Notes under the pieces: model-generated
The model's database searches: none
What the model saw: the letters and a program-made list of their open reading frames with translations, nothing else
What the model was told of the DNA's origin: nothing
Part shown: in pieces, positions 41,091 to 54,231 of the stretch
Numbering within the stretch: position 1 is the stretch's first letter
How the letters are laid out: each line of letters opens with the position of its first letter
Position numbers and translations under genes: made by a program
Assembly (NCBI GenBank): GCA_023150805.1
Contig: JAKLKF010000004.1
Span: forward strand, 51,869 to 115,868
Length of the DNA: 64,000 bases
From: Myxococcota bacterium
GTDB lineage: Bacteria; Myxococcota_A; UBA796; UBA2385
Direction of reading: 5' to 3'

Positions 41091-41115
41091 GAAAATGAAA
41101 CTGAAGTTCATTTTC
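41091..41115. promoter_or_regulatory. AT-rich 9-7-9 perfect palindrome upstream of the porin/apbE operon
   Basis: GAAAATGAA (41091-41099) and TTCATTTTC (41107-41115) are exact reverse complements around ACTGAAG. In this GC-rich genome it is the most AT-rich site I noticed. It lies 22-47 bases upstream of the porin start, where a repressor would block transcription. The half-site AATGA/TCATT is like a Fur-family box, but with wider spacing than the classic 19-mer. Confidence 0.6.
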
Positions 41116-41268
41116 TTCTCTGGCCCTTCTACTCCGCCCCCCGCCCCCCTCGCCCCCCCATCGCGGTGAGATGTCGCACCCCCTGACCCCCCGCCCCCCC
41201 ACCCGCCCGCGCTGCTGTCGCCCGCTGAGCCGGCGGCCGGGCGGGGATACGGGGCCGGCGGAGGCGCC

Positions 41269-42012
41269 GTGTCCAACCGCCTGTACGAAGAGCTGGCCGC
41301 GTGGTGGCCCCTGCTGGCCCCGCCCGAGGACTACGCCGACGAGGCCTCCCTCACCCTGGCGATCCTGGCCCACGGCCGGGGCGCCCCCCTCGGATCGCTG
41401 CTGGAGCTGGGCAGCGGCGCCGGCCAGCTCGCCCTCCACATGCCGGCCGACCTCGACGTCGTGCTGCTGGACCTCTCGCCCGCCATGCTGGCGGCCAGCC
41501 GCGCGTGGAACCCGGGGCGGACGCACGTGCAGGCCGACATGCGCGACGCCGACCTGGGCCGCCGCTTCGACGCGGTGCTGCTGCACGACGCGGTGATGTA
41601 CCTGCTGGAGCCCGAGGACCTGGCCGCCGCCTGCGCCACGGCGGCGCGCCACCTGGTCCCCGGGGGCGCCTTCCTGGTCCTGCCCGACGTGGTGGAGGAG
41701 GACTTCCGGGAGGGGCACGTCGCCGGCGGCGCCGCCGACCTGCCCACCGCCCCGGGGCGGGCGGCGCGCATGCTGGAGTGGCACTGGGACCCGGTGCCCG
41801 GCGACGGGCGCTACCGGGTCGACATGGCCTTCCTGCTGCGCGAGGCCGACGGCACGGTGCGCTGCCTGCACGACGTGCACACCATGGCCCTGCGCAGCCG
41901 CGCCGCGCTGTGGGCCGCGATCCGCGGCACCGGGCTGACCCCGGTCGAGGCGCCGCCCCACCTCGCCGCGCGCTGCGGAGAGGTCTTCCTCGCCCGCAAG
42001 CCGCTCGGCTGA
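41269..42012 (+). CDS. Class I SAM-dependent methyltransferase
   Basis: This 247-residue protein has motif I LLELGSGAGQLALHM, motif II VVLLDLSPAMLAASR, an acidic DMRDAD and the post-I block FDAVLLHDAVMYL, all of the Methyltransf_25/11 type. The later region WHWDPVPGDGRYRVDMAFLLREADG is typical of small-molecule methylases. The start is GTG with GGAGG upstream. It is followed at 5 bases by a large membrane protein gene. The substrate cannot be told. Confidence 0.87.
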   Translation: MSNRLYEELAAWWPLLAPPEDYADEASLTLAILAHGRGAPLGSLLELGSGAGQLALHMPADLDVVLLDLSPAMLAASRAWNPGRTHVQADMRDADLGRRFDAVLLHDAVMYLLEPEDLAAACATAARHLVPGGAFLVLPDVVEEDFREGHVAGGAADLPTAPGRAARMLEWHWDPVPGDGRYRVDMAFLLREADGTVRCLHDVHTMALRSRAALWAAIRGTGLTPVEAPPHLAARCGEVFLARKPLG

Positions 42013-42017
42013 CCCAC

Positions 42018-44018
42018 GTGACCGCCCGCGCCGACCGGCTGCTGCTGGCCCTGCTCGCGCTGGGCCTGCTCGGCGCCCTGTGGCTGCCGGCCCTGCAGGT
42101 CCTCCCGCACCGCTTCCTCGGCATCGACTACGTCGACCAGCACGGCACCCAGTGGTTCTACTGGCTGGCCGACCGCAGCCTGCGCACCGGCGACTCGCCC
42201 CTGCACAGCGACCTGTTCTTCCACCCCTGGGGCAAGGACATCCTGGCGCACACCGGCGCCAACCTGCTGGACGCCTACGCCGCCGTGCCCTTCCGGCGGC
42301 TGCTGGGCCCGGTCCTGGGCTACGACCTGTTCGTGCTGGCGGGCCTGCTGCTCACGGGCCTCTGCAGCCTGCGGCTGTTCGCGCAGCTCGCGCCCGGCCC
42401 CGACCACGCCCTGGCCCGCGGGGTCGGCGCCCTGCTGGTCGCCACGCTGCCCTACGCCCTCTTCGAGGTGATGGAGGGGCGGCCGACCCAGGGCCTGCTG
42501 CTGCTGCCGGTCCTCTTCCTCGACGGCCTGCTCCGGCTGGGGCGGCGCCCGGGCCTGGCGGCCCCGCTGCTCGCCGGCGCCCTGCTGGCCCTGTGCGGCT
42601 ACCAGTACTGGTACTACGCCTTCTTCGGCGGCGTGGTGGCGCTGGCCCACGGCGGCTGGCTCGCCCTGCGACCGCCCGAGGGCGCCGGCGGCCCGGCCGC
42701 CATCCTGGGCCGCCACGCCCTGGTGGCCGCCGCGGCGCTGCTGCTCGTGGCGCCGCTGGCCTGGCCCCTGTACCGCTCGCTGTCCGAGGTCCCCGGCCTG
42801 CTGCGGGTCGACACCTGGGGCCTGGCCGGCGCCGCCCCCGACGTGGACGAGCAGATGAGCGTCGGCCTGTTCCTGTGGCAGCCGCTGCGCGCCGCCACCG
42901 GCTTCTTCCTGCAGGACAAGGGCGGCGCCTGGGTCTTCCTGGAGCGGACGGCCTGGACCCCGCTGGCCCTGCTGCCCGCCATCGCCCTGGCGCTGCACCG
43001 CTGGCCCGGGGCGCCCGGGCGCGGTGCCTGGCTGGCGATGGCCCTGGCGGCGGCGCTCATCGCGACCGGCCCGGCCATCCTCTTCGCCGACGCCGGCCTG
43101 CCCAACCTGGCCTACATGGGCCTGGTCCAGCTCGTCGCGCCGCTGCAGCGGCTGTGGTGGCCCGGCCGCGCCTATGCCTTCCTGGGCCTGCTGCTGGCCC
43201 TCGCCGCGGTCGCCGGCCTGGTGCGCGCCCGCCAGCTCGCCGGCCCCTGGGCCTGCCGCGCGCTCGCCGTCGTCCTGGTCGCCGGCCAGGGCGCCCACCT
43301 GCGCGCCGGGCAGATGCTGCCCTTCCCGACCTGGGACGCCACCGTGCCCGCCGGCTACCGCTGCCTGGCCCACGGGCCGCCGGGCGCCATCATCGAGCTG
43401 CCCTGGTCCTGGACCCAGGCCCACCTGTACTACCAGACCGTGCACGGCCGGCCGATGCTCGGCGGCATGATCGAGGACAACGTCCTGTTCACGCCTCCGG
43501 AGCTGTCGGCGCTGCGCCAGGACAATGCCCTGCTGGCCTGGCTGCTGGCCTCGCCCACCTCGCGCGGCGCGCTGCCGCCCGAGGCGGAGGCCGGCCGCGC
43601 CGAGCTGCTCGACCTGGGCTACCGCTACGTCGTGCTCCAGGAGGACGCCCTGGTGCTGGAGAGCGGCCCGCGCAGCCGCCTGGACAACGCCGTCCGCTCG
43701 CGGGCGCGCGAGCTGCGACGCTCCCTGGGCGACGCGCTGGGCCCCCCGGCCTGGGACGACGCGCGGATCTCGATCTACACCCTGGACGGGAGCGGCTCGC
43801 CGTGCGCCGGGCGCGGGATCCAGCCCGACACGGTCGCCGTCGGCCGCGGGGCGCCGGGCGCGGGCGCCCTGGTGGAGTGGGACCCCGAGGAGCTGCGGAT
43901 CCGCTGGCTGACGGGCGAGGAGGAGGAGGCCGGCGCGGCGGAGGGCGACGCCGACCTGCGCGGGCGCCTGTGGGGCGAGGGGACCACCGACACCGACGGC
44001 GGCGCCGCCTCTCCGTGA
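42018..44018 (+). CDS. Large GT-C-like multi-pass membrane protein
   Basis: This 666-residue protein has about twelve hydrophobic helices. The soluble C-terminal third starts near residue 430 (FPTWDATVPAGYRCLAHGPPGAIIELPW). An early loop GIDYVDQHGTQWFYWLADR followed by DLFFHPWGKDILAHTGANLLDAY resembles the first periplasmic loop of GT-C type glycosyltransferases, and similar uncharacterised proteins are common in myxobacteria. A catalytic role is unproven. The GTG start lies 5 bases after the methyltransferase stop, suggesting a shared operon. The C-terminal tail is acidic. Confidence 0.6.
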   Translation: MTARADRLLLALLALGLLGALWLPALQVLPHRFLGIDYVDQHGTQWFYWLADRSLRTGDSPLHSDLFFHPWGKDILAHTGANLLDAYAAVPFRRLLGPVLGYDLFVLAGLLLTGLCSLRLFAQLAPGPDHALARGVGALLVATLPYALFEVMEGRPTQGLLLLPVLFLDGLLRLGRRPGLAAPLLAGALLALCGYQYWYYAFFGGVVALAHGGWLALRPPEGAGGPAAILGRHALVAAAALLLVAPLAWPLYRSLSEVPGLLRVDTWGLAGAAPDVDEQMSVGLFLWQPLRAATGFFLQDKGGAWVFLERTAWTPLALLPAIALALHRWPGAPGRGAWLAMALAAALIATGPAILFADAGLPNLAYMGLVQLVAPLQRLWWPGRAYAFLGLLLALAAVAGLVRARQLAGPWACRALAVVLVAGQGAHLRAGQMLPFPTWDATVPAGYRCLAHGPPGAIIELPWSWTQAHLYYQTVHGRPMLGGMIEDNVLFTPPELSALRQDNALLAWLLASPTSRGALPPEAEAGRAELLDLGYRYVVLQEDALVLESGPRSRLDNAVRSRARELRRSLGDALGPPAWDDARISIYTLDGSGSPCAGRGIQPDTVAVGRGAPGAGALVEWDPEELRIRWLTGEEEEAGAAEGDADLRGRLWGEGTTDTDGGAASP

Positions 44019-44063
44019 ACCCGGGGCCCGCGGCCCGGCGCGGCCCCGTCGCGCGCCCGCTTC

Positions 44064-44098
44064 GGGCTATCCTCGGGCTTCACCCCGGAGGCCCCGTG
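44064..44098 (+). promoter_or_regulatory. Short-leader promoter and ribosome binding site of the CHAP-like gene
   Basis: GGGCTATCCT (44064-44073) and CCCCGGAGGCCCC before the GTG at 44096 repeat almost exactly the arrangement at 5137-5170 upstream of the tldD-like gene. The repetition over about 39 kb supports a real promoter/leader module. Confidence 0.45.
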
Positions 44099-44995
44099 TC
44101 CGGCTCCAACATCGGCAGCACCCGCGCCATCGCCACCCGCCGCCCCCAGAAGGGCGGCTCCGCCGGGCGGGGACCGGGAGCGGTCCACGACGACCTCGAC
44201 CAGCAGCTGCTGATGGGCAACGACGCCATGAAGGAGATGATGTCCCGCCAGCAGCAGCAGCAGCTCGCGGCGCAGCAGCCCACCGACGCCCAGCTCCAGG
44301 AGGAGCGGCGGGGCATGGGCGCGGGGCGCTCGACCTCCAGCGCCGAGGACAAGCGCACCCAGGACGGGGGCCCCTCGCTGGCCGACATCCGCCAGGGCAC
44401 CTTCCTGCAGCCCGGGACGACCGGCCCGGCCGTGGTCGAGGTGCAGCGGATGCTGGCCAAGGCCGGCATCTCGGTGCGCGAGAGCGGCGTGGTCGACGAC
44501 GCCACGATGAAGGCCGTGCGCCGCTTCCAGGACGGCCGGGTCGCGTCGGTGACCGGCGTCGTCGGCCCCAACACGCTGGCGGCCCTCGAGGCGGCGGTCA
44601 AGCTGGGCGACATCGGCCAGAAGATGTTCATCCAGGCGCTGAACTTCCGCGGCAAGTCCACCGAGGGCGGGCCGCAGGGCGGCAAGATGGCCGACGCCTG
44701 GGCGATCAACGAGCTGGTCTTCCTGGTCCTGGGCCGACGCCTGGGCAGCAACCCCAACTACGTGCCCAGCGTCGAGACCGAGCTGCGCAAGGTCGGGTCC
44801 ATGGTCGAGGTCAGCCAGGCCCGACCGGGCGACCTGGTCGTGGCCAGCGACCAGAGCCACATCGGCATCTACATGGGCAACGGCCGCGTGTGGTCGAACA
44901 ACTCGGCCGACTCCACCTTCTCCTGGGACAGCAACCTGCACTTCGACGGTGCGAAGGGCGGCGGCACCCCCCGCATCTACCGGGTCAACCGGTAG
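44096..44995 (+). CDS. Peptidoglycan-binding and CHAP-like protein without any cysteine
   Basis: This 299-residue protein has no signal peptide. A basic, disordered N-terminus (1-100, with a QQQQQ stretch) precedes a PG_binding_1-like domain (about 105-165, GPAVVEVQRMLAKAG...GPNTLAAL). The C-terminal domain is CHAP/NlpC-like (about 185-299), ending GDLVVASDQSHIGIYMGNGRVW. CHAP enzymes use Cys and His; the whole protein contains no Cys, and the expected place reads KMADAWAINEL. It is therefore probably a binding protein or uses another chemistry. Export route is unclear. It resembles a peptidoglycan-targeting effector scaffold, which is only a suggestion. Confidence 0.72.
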   Translation: MSGSNIGSTRAIATRRPQKGGSAGRGPGAVHDDLDQQLLMGNDAMKEMMSRQQQQQLAAQQPTDAQLQEERRGMGAGRSTSSAEDKRTQDGGPSLADIRQGTFLQPGTTGPAVVEVQRMLAKAGISVRESGVVDDATMKAVRRFQDGRVASVTGVVGPNTLAALEAAVKLGDIGQKMFIQALNFRGKSTEGGPQGGKMADAWAINELVFLVLGRRLGSNPNYVPSVETELRKVGSMVEVSQARPGDLVVASDQSHIGIYMGNGRVWSNNSADSTFSWDSNLHFDGAKGGGTPRIYRVNR

Positions 44996-45378
44996 CGCCC
45001 CGCCCCGGCTGCGACAGGCCGCCACGGGGCACTGTCCACACCGCTGGGCCGCGGGCATGATCCACTCACCCCCCAGCAAGGAGGGTGGATGGCAAGCACA
45101 GCTCCCGCCGAGGAACTCCGGGTCTCCTGGACCTGAGGTCGTCACACCTGAACGGATCGACGCCATGTGCCCCGGGCACCCCTGGCCGGTCCCCGTCGCT
45201 CCCGCGACACCAGACGGGGGGACGACCGACTCGAACGGAGCCGGAGCTGACATCGCAGACACCACGCACGGGCGGCACCTCAGCCGCCCGTGCTCTGTGG
45301 TGCCCGGCCGCCCCCTCCGACCCCGCGACGGCGCGCACCTCCCCGCGCTAAGGGTGCCCTCCCCCCTCGGAGGCCCCC
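44996..45378. other. 383-base non-coding region with strong RNA hairpins
   Basis: This is the only long stretch without a confident gene. Near 45070-45092 a C-run faces an AAGGAGGG ribosome-binding-like segment, and ATCCAC/GTGGAT arms would hide it. Right after it a 15-codon ORF (45089-45136) starts with that strong site. At 45260-45302 a long hairpin forms: CACCAC/GTGGTG outside, 11 bp GCACGGGCGGC/GCCGCCCGTGC inside, loop ACCTCA. It ends at the pgm leader (GGAGG, GTG 45379). It may be a leader/attenuator or a small RNA. A longer 88-codon frame (from 45085) is possible but its codons do not look typical. Confidence 0.45.
45260..45302 (+). terminator. Long hairpin upstream of pgm, terminator- or attenuator-like
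   Basis: The 11-bp inner stem (45266-45276 with 45283-45293) and 6-bp outer stem (45260-45265 with 45297-45302) are separated by a UCU bulge, giving 17 pairs in total. No T-tract follows, so a Rho-linked terminator, attenuator or ncRNA element are all possible. Confidence 0.4.
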
Positions 45379-47042
<1,664 letters not shown>

Positions 47043-47046
<4 letters not shown>

Positions 47047-48932
47047 TGCCGGCGCTCGCGGCGCTGGCGCTGCTGCTCTCGTGCCAGGGGCCGCAGGGCG
47101 GCGACGACACGGCGGCGGTCGGCTGCCCCGTCGCCACCGTCCAGGTGGTGGGACAGGGACTGTCGCTCTCCGCCGGCGCCTGCGGTGAGCTGCTCCTGGA
47201 GCCACGGGTGCTGGGCGAGGGCACGCTGACGCTGGCGTGGGCCGAGCAGGGCGAGGGGGTCGTGCAGCCCGTGCTCACCGCGGGGGAGGACGGCGCCACC
47301 TGGACCGGCCTGGCCCTGGAGGGGACCTGGACCCTGGACGGCGCCCAGGACCCCGTCCTGCTGCGCCAGGGCTACCAGAGCTGGTCCTGGTCGGGGGTCG
47401 AGGCCCTGGTCGGCCCCGCGCTGGACGGCGAGGGCCTGCCCGTCCCCGGCGGGGACGGCGACGGTCTGTCCGTGGTGGACGAGGCGCCCGGCACCTCCTG
47501 GTGGGGCGGCCTGGTCGGGCGACCCGACGGCGCGTCCTTCCTGCTCGGGGCCACCCGCGCCCGGGAGAGCCGGGTGTACGTCGCCGCCGACCCCGACACC
47601 GCCTGGGTCGTCTGGGGCCACCGCGGCGAGGAGATCACCCTGGCGGCCGGCCAGTCCCTGGCGCTGGACCCCCTCTTCCTCGACCTCGGCGCCGACCCGC
47701 TGCTCCTGCTCGACGCCTGGGCCACCGCGGTCGCCGCAGCGGTGCCGCCGCGCCCCCTGGGCGAGCAGCCGCCCACCGGCTGGGCCACCTGGTACCAGTA
47801 CTACAGCGAGGTGACCGAGGCCGAGGTGCAGCAGAACCTGGCCGTCGCCCAGGCGCTGGCGTCCCGGGGCGACCTGGCTCCGCTCCAGGTCTTCCAGCTC
47901 GACGACGGCTGGCAGGTCCGCTGGGGCGACTGGACGGCGGGCGACGACTTCCCCTCGGGCATGGCCGCCCTGGCCGCGCAGATCCAGGACGCCGGCATGA
48001 CGCCCGGGCTGTGGATGGCGCCCTTCTACGTCAGCCGGGACTCCGCGACCTACGCCGCCCACCCCGACTGGTGGGTCAAGGACCAGGACGGCGTCGAGAT
48101 CCGCTTCAGCAACCTGGGGACCGGCGACTACGCGATCGTCGACGCCACCCACCCCGACGCCGGCGCCTGGATGGCGCAGCAGGTCGCCGACCGGGTGGCC
48201 GAGGGCTGGACCTACCTCAAGCTCGACTTCCTGTACGCCGGCGCCCAGGAGGGCCAGCGCCACGCCGACGTGACCGGGATCCAGGCCTACCAGCACGGCA
48301 TGGCCCTGCTGCGCGAGGCCGCCGGCGACGCCTGGGTGCTGGCCTGCGGCGCCCCCCTGCTGCCCTCGGTCGGCTGGGCCGAGCAGTTCCGCACCGGCGC
48401 CGACATCGCCTTCGAGATCTCGCCCGACCCCGACCCCGCCTACCTGCGCTGGCAGGCCCGCAGCACGGCCGCCCGATCGTTCACCAACGGCCGGTGGTGG
48501 TGGGTCGACCCCGACCAGCTCATCCTGCGCGAGCCCTTCGACCCGGTCCGGGCGCGGGGCGCCGTCGTCGCCCAGGCCGTCTCCGGCGGCGCCTGGCTCC
48601 TGGGCGACGATCTGGCCGCCCTGCCCGAGGATCGCCTCGCCCTGGCCCTGCACCCCGCGGCCGTCGCGCTGCGTGGACAGTCCGCCCGCCCACAGGCGCC
48701 GCTGTCCTTCCCGAGCGGCCTGGACGCCTCCCCCACGGTCGAGCGCCTCGTCCCCGACGACCAGGTGCCCCTGCGCTGGACCTTCCCCGACGGCACGGTC
48801 GCCCTGCTCAACCTCTCCGACGACCCGGTGGAGGTCGACGGCCCCGGCGGGGTCGAGCTGTTGACCGGCGAGCAGGCCGCCGCGGCCCCCCGCACCCTGG
48901 CCCCCGGCCAGGGAGAGCTGTGGGGTCCCTGA
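47043..48932 (+). CDS. GH36-like alpha-galactosidase lipoprotein
   Basis: This 629-residue lipoprotein (signal ending LLLSC) has an N-terminal beta-supersandwich (about 25-240) and a TIM barrel. Clan GH-D features are visible: [27 protein letters not shown], nucleophile D395 in [10 protein letters not shown], and acid/base D454 in [13 protein letters not shown]-terminal beta domain ends [15 protein letters not shown]. It should hydrolyse alpha-galactosides at the cell surface. Starts at 47043 and 47046 are both ATG; the first overlaps the pgm stop. It is followed by an unrelated kinase gene with its own promoter. Confidence 0.88.
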
Positions 48933-48952
48933 TCGGACCGTCGGCGCCGTGC

Positions 48953-48985
48953 TACCCTGCCCTGCGCAGCCAGGACGCCCGCGGA
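48953..48985 (+). promoter_or_regulatory. Short-leader promoter of the PEGA kinase gene
   Basis: TACCCT (48953-48958) after GTGC is followed by GCGGAG 6 bases before the ATG at 48992. It resembles the TAnnnT elements before other lead genes in this window. Confidence 0.35.
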
Positions 48986-48991
48986 GCCTGC

Positions 48992-50592
<1,601 letters not shown>

Positions 50593-50596
<4 letters not shown>

Positions 50597-53493
50597 CCCT
50601 GCTGCTCCCGCTGCTGCTGGCCCTGGCGGCGCCCCCCGCCCGCGCCCAGGAACCCGCCGCGCCCGCCGACCCCGACCTGGCCGCCGAGGCCGACCTGCAC
50701 TTCGGCCTGGGGGTGGATGCCTACCGCGCGGGCCTGTACACCCAGGCCCTGGAGCACCTGCTGCTCAGCAACCGGCTGGCGCCCAACCGCAACGTCGTGT
50801 TCAACGTCGCGCGCTGCTACGAGCTGCTGGGCGACTGGTCCCAGGCCTTCCGCCACTACGGCGACTACGTGGCGGCCGAGCCCGACCCCGCGCTGCGCCA
50901 GGGCGGCCTGGACGCGCTGGAGCGCCTGCGCCCCCGCCTGGCCCTGGTGCGCATCGAGTCCGATCCCCCCGGCGCCACCGTCTACGTCGATCGCACGGAC
51001 CTGGGCGCGCGCGGTCGCACGCCGCTCCTGCTGGCCGTCGAGCCCGGCGCCCACGACATCATCGTCCAGACCGACGGCTACGAGCAGGCGATCACCCGCG
51101 CCCAGGCCACCACCGGCCAGGAGGCGCTGGCCCGCCTGGCGCTGGACCCGGTGCTGGGGCGGGTCGCGCTGGTGGGCAGCCCGGCCGGCGCGCAGGTGCG
51201 ACGGGAGGGCGGCGACGAGGTGCTGGCCGTCCTGGGGGAGGGCGCCCCCGTGCGCCTGGACCTGCCCCCCGGGCCCCAGGTCCTGCAGATCGAGGCCGAG
51301 GGCTTTCGCCCGCGCCGCGAGCTGGTCACGGTCTCGCGCGACCAGGAGGTGGCGCTGACGGTCGCACTCGCCCCGCTGACGGGGACGGTGGTGGTCGAGG
51401 CCGCCGAGCGCGGCGCCCGCATCGAGGTGGACGGACAGGCCGTCGGCTTCACCCCCGCGGTGCTGGACCTGCCCGCCGGGCCCCACCAGCTCGTGGTCAC
51501 CCTGCCCGGCTACCAGCCCTGGACCCGGGAGCTCACCGTCCAGGCCGACGCCAGCACCACCGTCGACGTCCGCCTGCTGTCGCGGCAGGAGGTCACGGCC
51601 GCCAGCCGCACCACCCAGGACGTCGAGCGCGCCCCCGCCAGCGTCACCCTGGTCGACGCCCGCGAGATCCGGGCCTTCGGCCACACCACCGTGTGGGACG
51701 CCCTGGCCGGCACCCGCGGCCTGTTCCAGGCCGACGACCTCACCTACCAGTCCCTGGGCTTCCGCGGCTTCGCCCGCCCCGGGGACTATGGCAACCGGGT
51801 GCTGGTCACCGTGGACGGTCACGTGATGAACGACGACCAGCTCGGCGGCAGCTACGTGGCCGAGGACCTGCTCGTCGACCTGGGCGACGTCGAGCGGATC
51901 GAGGTGGTGCGGGGCCCGGGCTCGGTGCTGTACGGCAGCAACGCCTTCTTCGGCGTCGTCAACGTCGTGACCCGGCGGCCCGAGCAGGCGGGTGCCCACG
52001 TCGCGCTCACCGCCGACGGCAGCCGGACGGCGCGCGCCCGCGGCGCCGTGGACCTGGGCGACGCCCGCCGCGGCGCCTGGCTCTCCGCCGCCGCCCTGGG
52101 CAGCCAGGGAGACGACCTGGAGCTGGCCGCCCTGGCCGGCACCGAGACCGCCGACGGCCGCCTGGACGGTCGCATCGACGGGGCCGACGGGACGCGCGCC
52201 GCCACCGTGCACGGTCGGGGCTGGTGGGAGTCCGTCCAGGTCCAGGCCCTGTTCACGGCCCGGGACAAGCGCATCCCCACCGGCGCCTTCGGCACCGTTC
52301 CCGGCGACGACCGGGCCCACGCCGAGGACCGCCGCGCCTTCGGCGAGGCGCGCTGGGAGCCCACGCTCGGCGACCGCGGCCGACTGTTCACCCGCGCCTG
52401 GCTCGACCACTACGCCTACGACGGCGCCTTCCCCTACGACGACAGCTACGTGTACCGCGACCGCTGGCGCGGCCTGTGGGTGGGGGCCGAGCCGCGCCTG
52501 GAGCTGCGCCCGGTCGACCCGCTGACGCTCACGGTGGGCGCGGAGGCGCGGCACCACCTCCAGGCCGAGCTGACCAGCCAGGACACCGACGGGGTGGTGC
52601 TGGACGAGGACCCGCTGCACTCGGTCCTGGCCGCCTACGCCGCCGCCGCCTTCGAGCCCGCCGCCTGGCTGCGCGCCGACCTCGGCGCCCGCTACGACCA
52701 CACCACCCTGCAGGGGGTCGGCGGCGCGCTGAGCCCGCGCCTGGCCCTGGTGCTCGTCCCGCGAGAGGGCACCACCCTCAAGCTGCTGGGCGGCACCGCC
52801 TTCCGCGCCCCCAGCCCCTACGAGTTCTTCTACAGTGACGGCGGCCTGACCCAGGTCCCCCCCGAGCAGCTCGATCCCGAGCGCATCGCGACCGCCGAGG
52901 TCGAGGCCAGCCAGCGCCTGGACGACGCGACCACGTTGACGGTCGGCAGCTACGTCAACCGCATCACCGACCTGGTGGGGACCGAGCTGACCGGCCAGGT
53001 GGGCGAGGAGGGGGAGATCTTCCGCTACGCCAACACCGACGGCCAGGTCTGGGCCGCGGGCCTGGAGGCGGCCCTGCGGCGGGAGTGGCGGCGAGGCACC
53101 CACCTGCACGTCCAGCAGGCCCTGCAGACCGCGCGCCAGGAGGACCTGATCGGCGGCGAGGTGCTCTCCCACGCCCCGGCCTGGACAGGCAGCGTGAAGG
53201 CCGCGGTCCCGCTGCTCTCGACGGGCGCCACCCTGGCCAGCCTCCTGCGGGCCGAGTCCCCCCGCTGGCTGCGCGGCGCCGGGCGGGACCCCCAGCTGGA
53301 TCGCACCGACTGGGTGCTGCTGTGGGACCTGACCGCCACCGGCCAGGTGGGGGACGGGCCGGTCTCCCTGGGCGCGGGCGTGCGGAACCTGCTGGACTGG
53401 CAGGTCGCCTGGCCGGTGGGCGTCGACCTCGTGCCGCAGACCCTTCCCCAGCCGGGCCGGACCTTCTACGCCACCGTCCGCGTGGACGGCTGA
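50593..53493 (+). CDS. TonB-dependent receptor with N-terminal TPR-like and PEGA domains
   Basis: This 966-residue outer-membrane protein starts with a signal (VTLLLPLLLALAAPPARAQ), then a TPR-like domain (about 30-115, FGLGVDAYRAGLYTQALEHL). Two or three PEGA repeats follow (PPGATVYVDRTDLGARGRTP; AERGARIEVDGQAVGFTPA). The plug (about 345-460) has RAPASVTLVDAREI, VTVDGHVMND and VERIEVVRGPGSVLYGSNAFFGVVNVVTR, then a 22-strand-type barrel to the end. No plain TonB box is visible. TPR plus PEGA in front of a receptor is a rare build. It is coupled to a PEGA kinase and followed by a PKHD-type hydroxylase, an iron-uptake companion. The substrate may be an iron chelate or a glycan. Confidence 0.92.
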
Positions 53494-53509
53494 CCGCCCC
53501 GGAGCGCCC

Positions 53510-54142
53510 ATGTCCCGCCTGACCCCCGTCGACCCCGCCACCGCCCAGGCCATCGTCGCCGAGAGCGACACCCGCATGGCGCCCCTGGTCGAGGTCGAGG
53601 CCGTGTTCACCCCCGACGAGTGCCGTCGCATCGTCGCCCGCCGCGAGGTCCTGGGCTTCGACCACGCGCCGATCCCCACCTACGCGGGGGGGACCCGCTC
53701 CCAGGTCGTCGACCGCGGCGTGCGGTCCACGCTGCGCACGCACCTCTTCGACAGCCCCGAGCACCGGTGGATCTTCGACCGCCTGGGCGAGGTGATCCGC
53801 ATCACCAACGATCACACATGGCGCTTCCGACTGTCCTTCATGGAGCCGCTGCAGCACCTGTCCTACCCCGAGGGCGGGCACTTCCTGTGGCACAGCGACC
53901 TGGGCGACACCGGCATCACCAGCCTGCGCAAGGTGTCGGCGACCATCCTGCTCTCCGAGCCCGACGCCTATGACGGCGGCGACCTCCAGCTCCTCGTCGC
54001 CGGCAAGGAGATCACCCCCGGTCGCGGCCAGGGCAAGGCCGTGCTCTTCCCCTCCTTCATGAACCACCGGGTCACCGAGGTGACGCGGGGGACGCGGCAC
54101 GTCCTGATCCTGTGGACCATCGGCAAGAGCGCGTTCCGTTGA
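53510..54142 (+). CDS. PKHD-type 2-oxoglutarate/Fe(II) hydroxylase
   Basis: This 210-residue oxygenase is related to PiuC/YbiX. Its jelly-roll core has iron ligands H128 and D130 (HFLWHSDLGD) and distal H186 (NHRVTEVTRGTRHVL), with Arg further on for oxoglutarate. YPEGGHF and GGDLQLLVAGKEITP match the family. In E. coli and Pseudomonas the homologue lies beside a TonB-dependent siderophore receptor gene, just as here, and is iron-regulated. The ATG follows the receptor stop by 16 bases with GGAG upstream. The substrate of this family is not known. Confidence 0.9.
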   Translation: MSRLTPVDPATAQAIVAESDTRMAPLVEVEAVFTPDECRRIVARREVLGFDHAPIPTYAGGTRSQVVDRGVRSTLRTHLFDSPEHRWIFDRLGEVIRITNDHTWRFRLSFMEPLQHLSYPEGGHFLWHSDLGDTGITSLRKVSATILLSEPDAYDGGDLQLLVAGKEITPGRGQGKAVLFPSFMNHRVTEVTRGTRHVLILWTIGKSAFR

Positions 54143-54198
54143 GGGGATGATCCGGGGACGGGCCCGCGGCCACCGGTTGCGCTTCCCCCCGACGCTGC

Positions 54199-54222
54199 TA
54201 CGCTCCCCCCGTCCCCTCCCGG
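54199..54222 (+). promoter_or_regulatory. Short-leader promoter and ribosome binding site of the RCC1-like gene
   Basis: TACGCT (54199-54204) preceded by GCTGC and followed by CGGAG before the GTG at 54232 repeats the TAnnnT-type arrangement. Confidence 0.35.
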
Positions 54223-54231
54223 AGTCCGCCC

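Noticed and set aside
45266..45293. Classical Rho-independent terminator
   Set aside because: The stem is strong but no U-tract follows, so it is described as terminator- or attenuator-like only.
45085..45351. 88-codon ORF in the region upstream of pgm
   Set aside because: Its codons lack the usual third-position bias and it runs through the strongest hairpin; kept only as part of the non-coding region.
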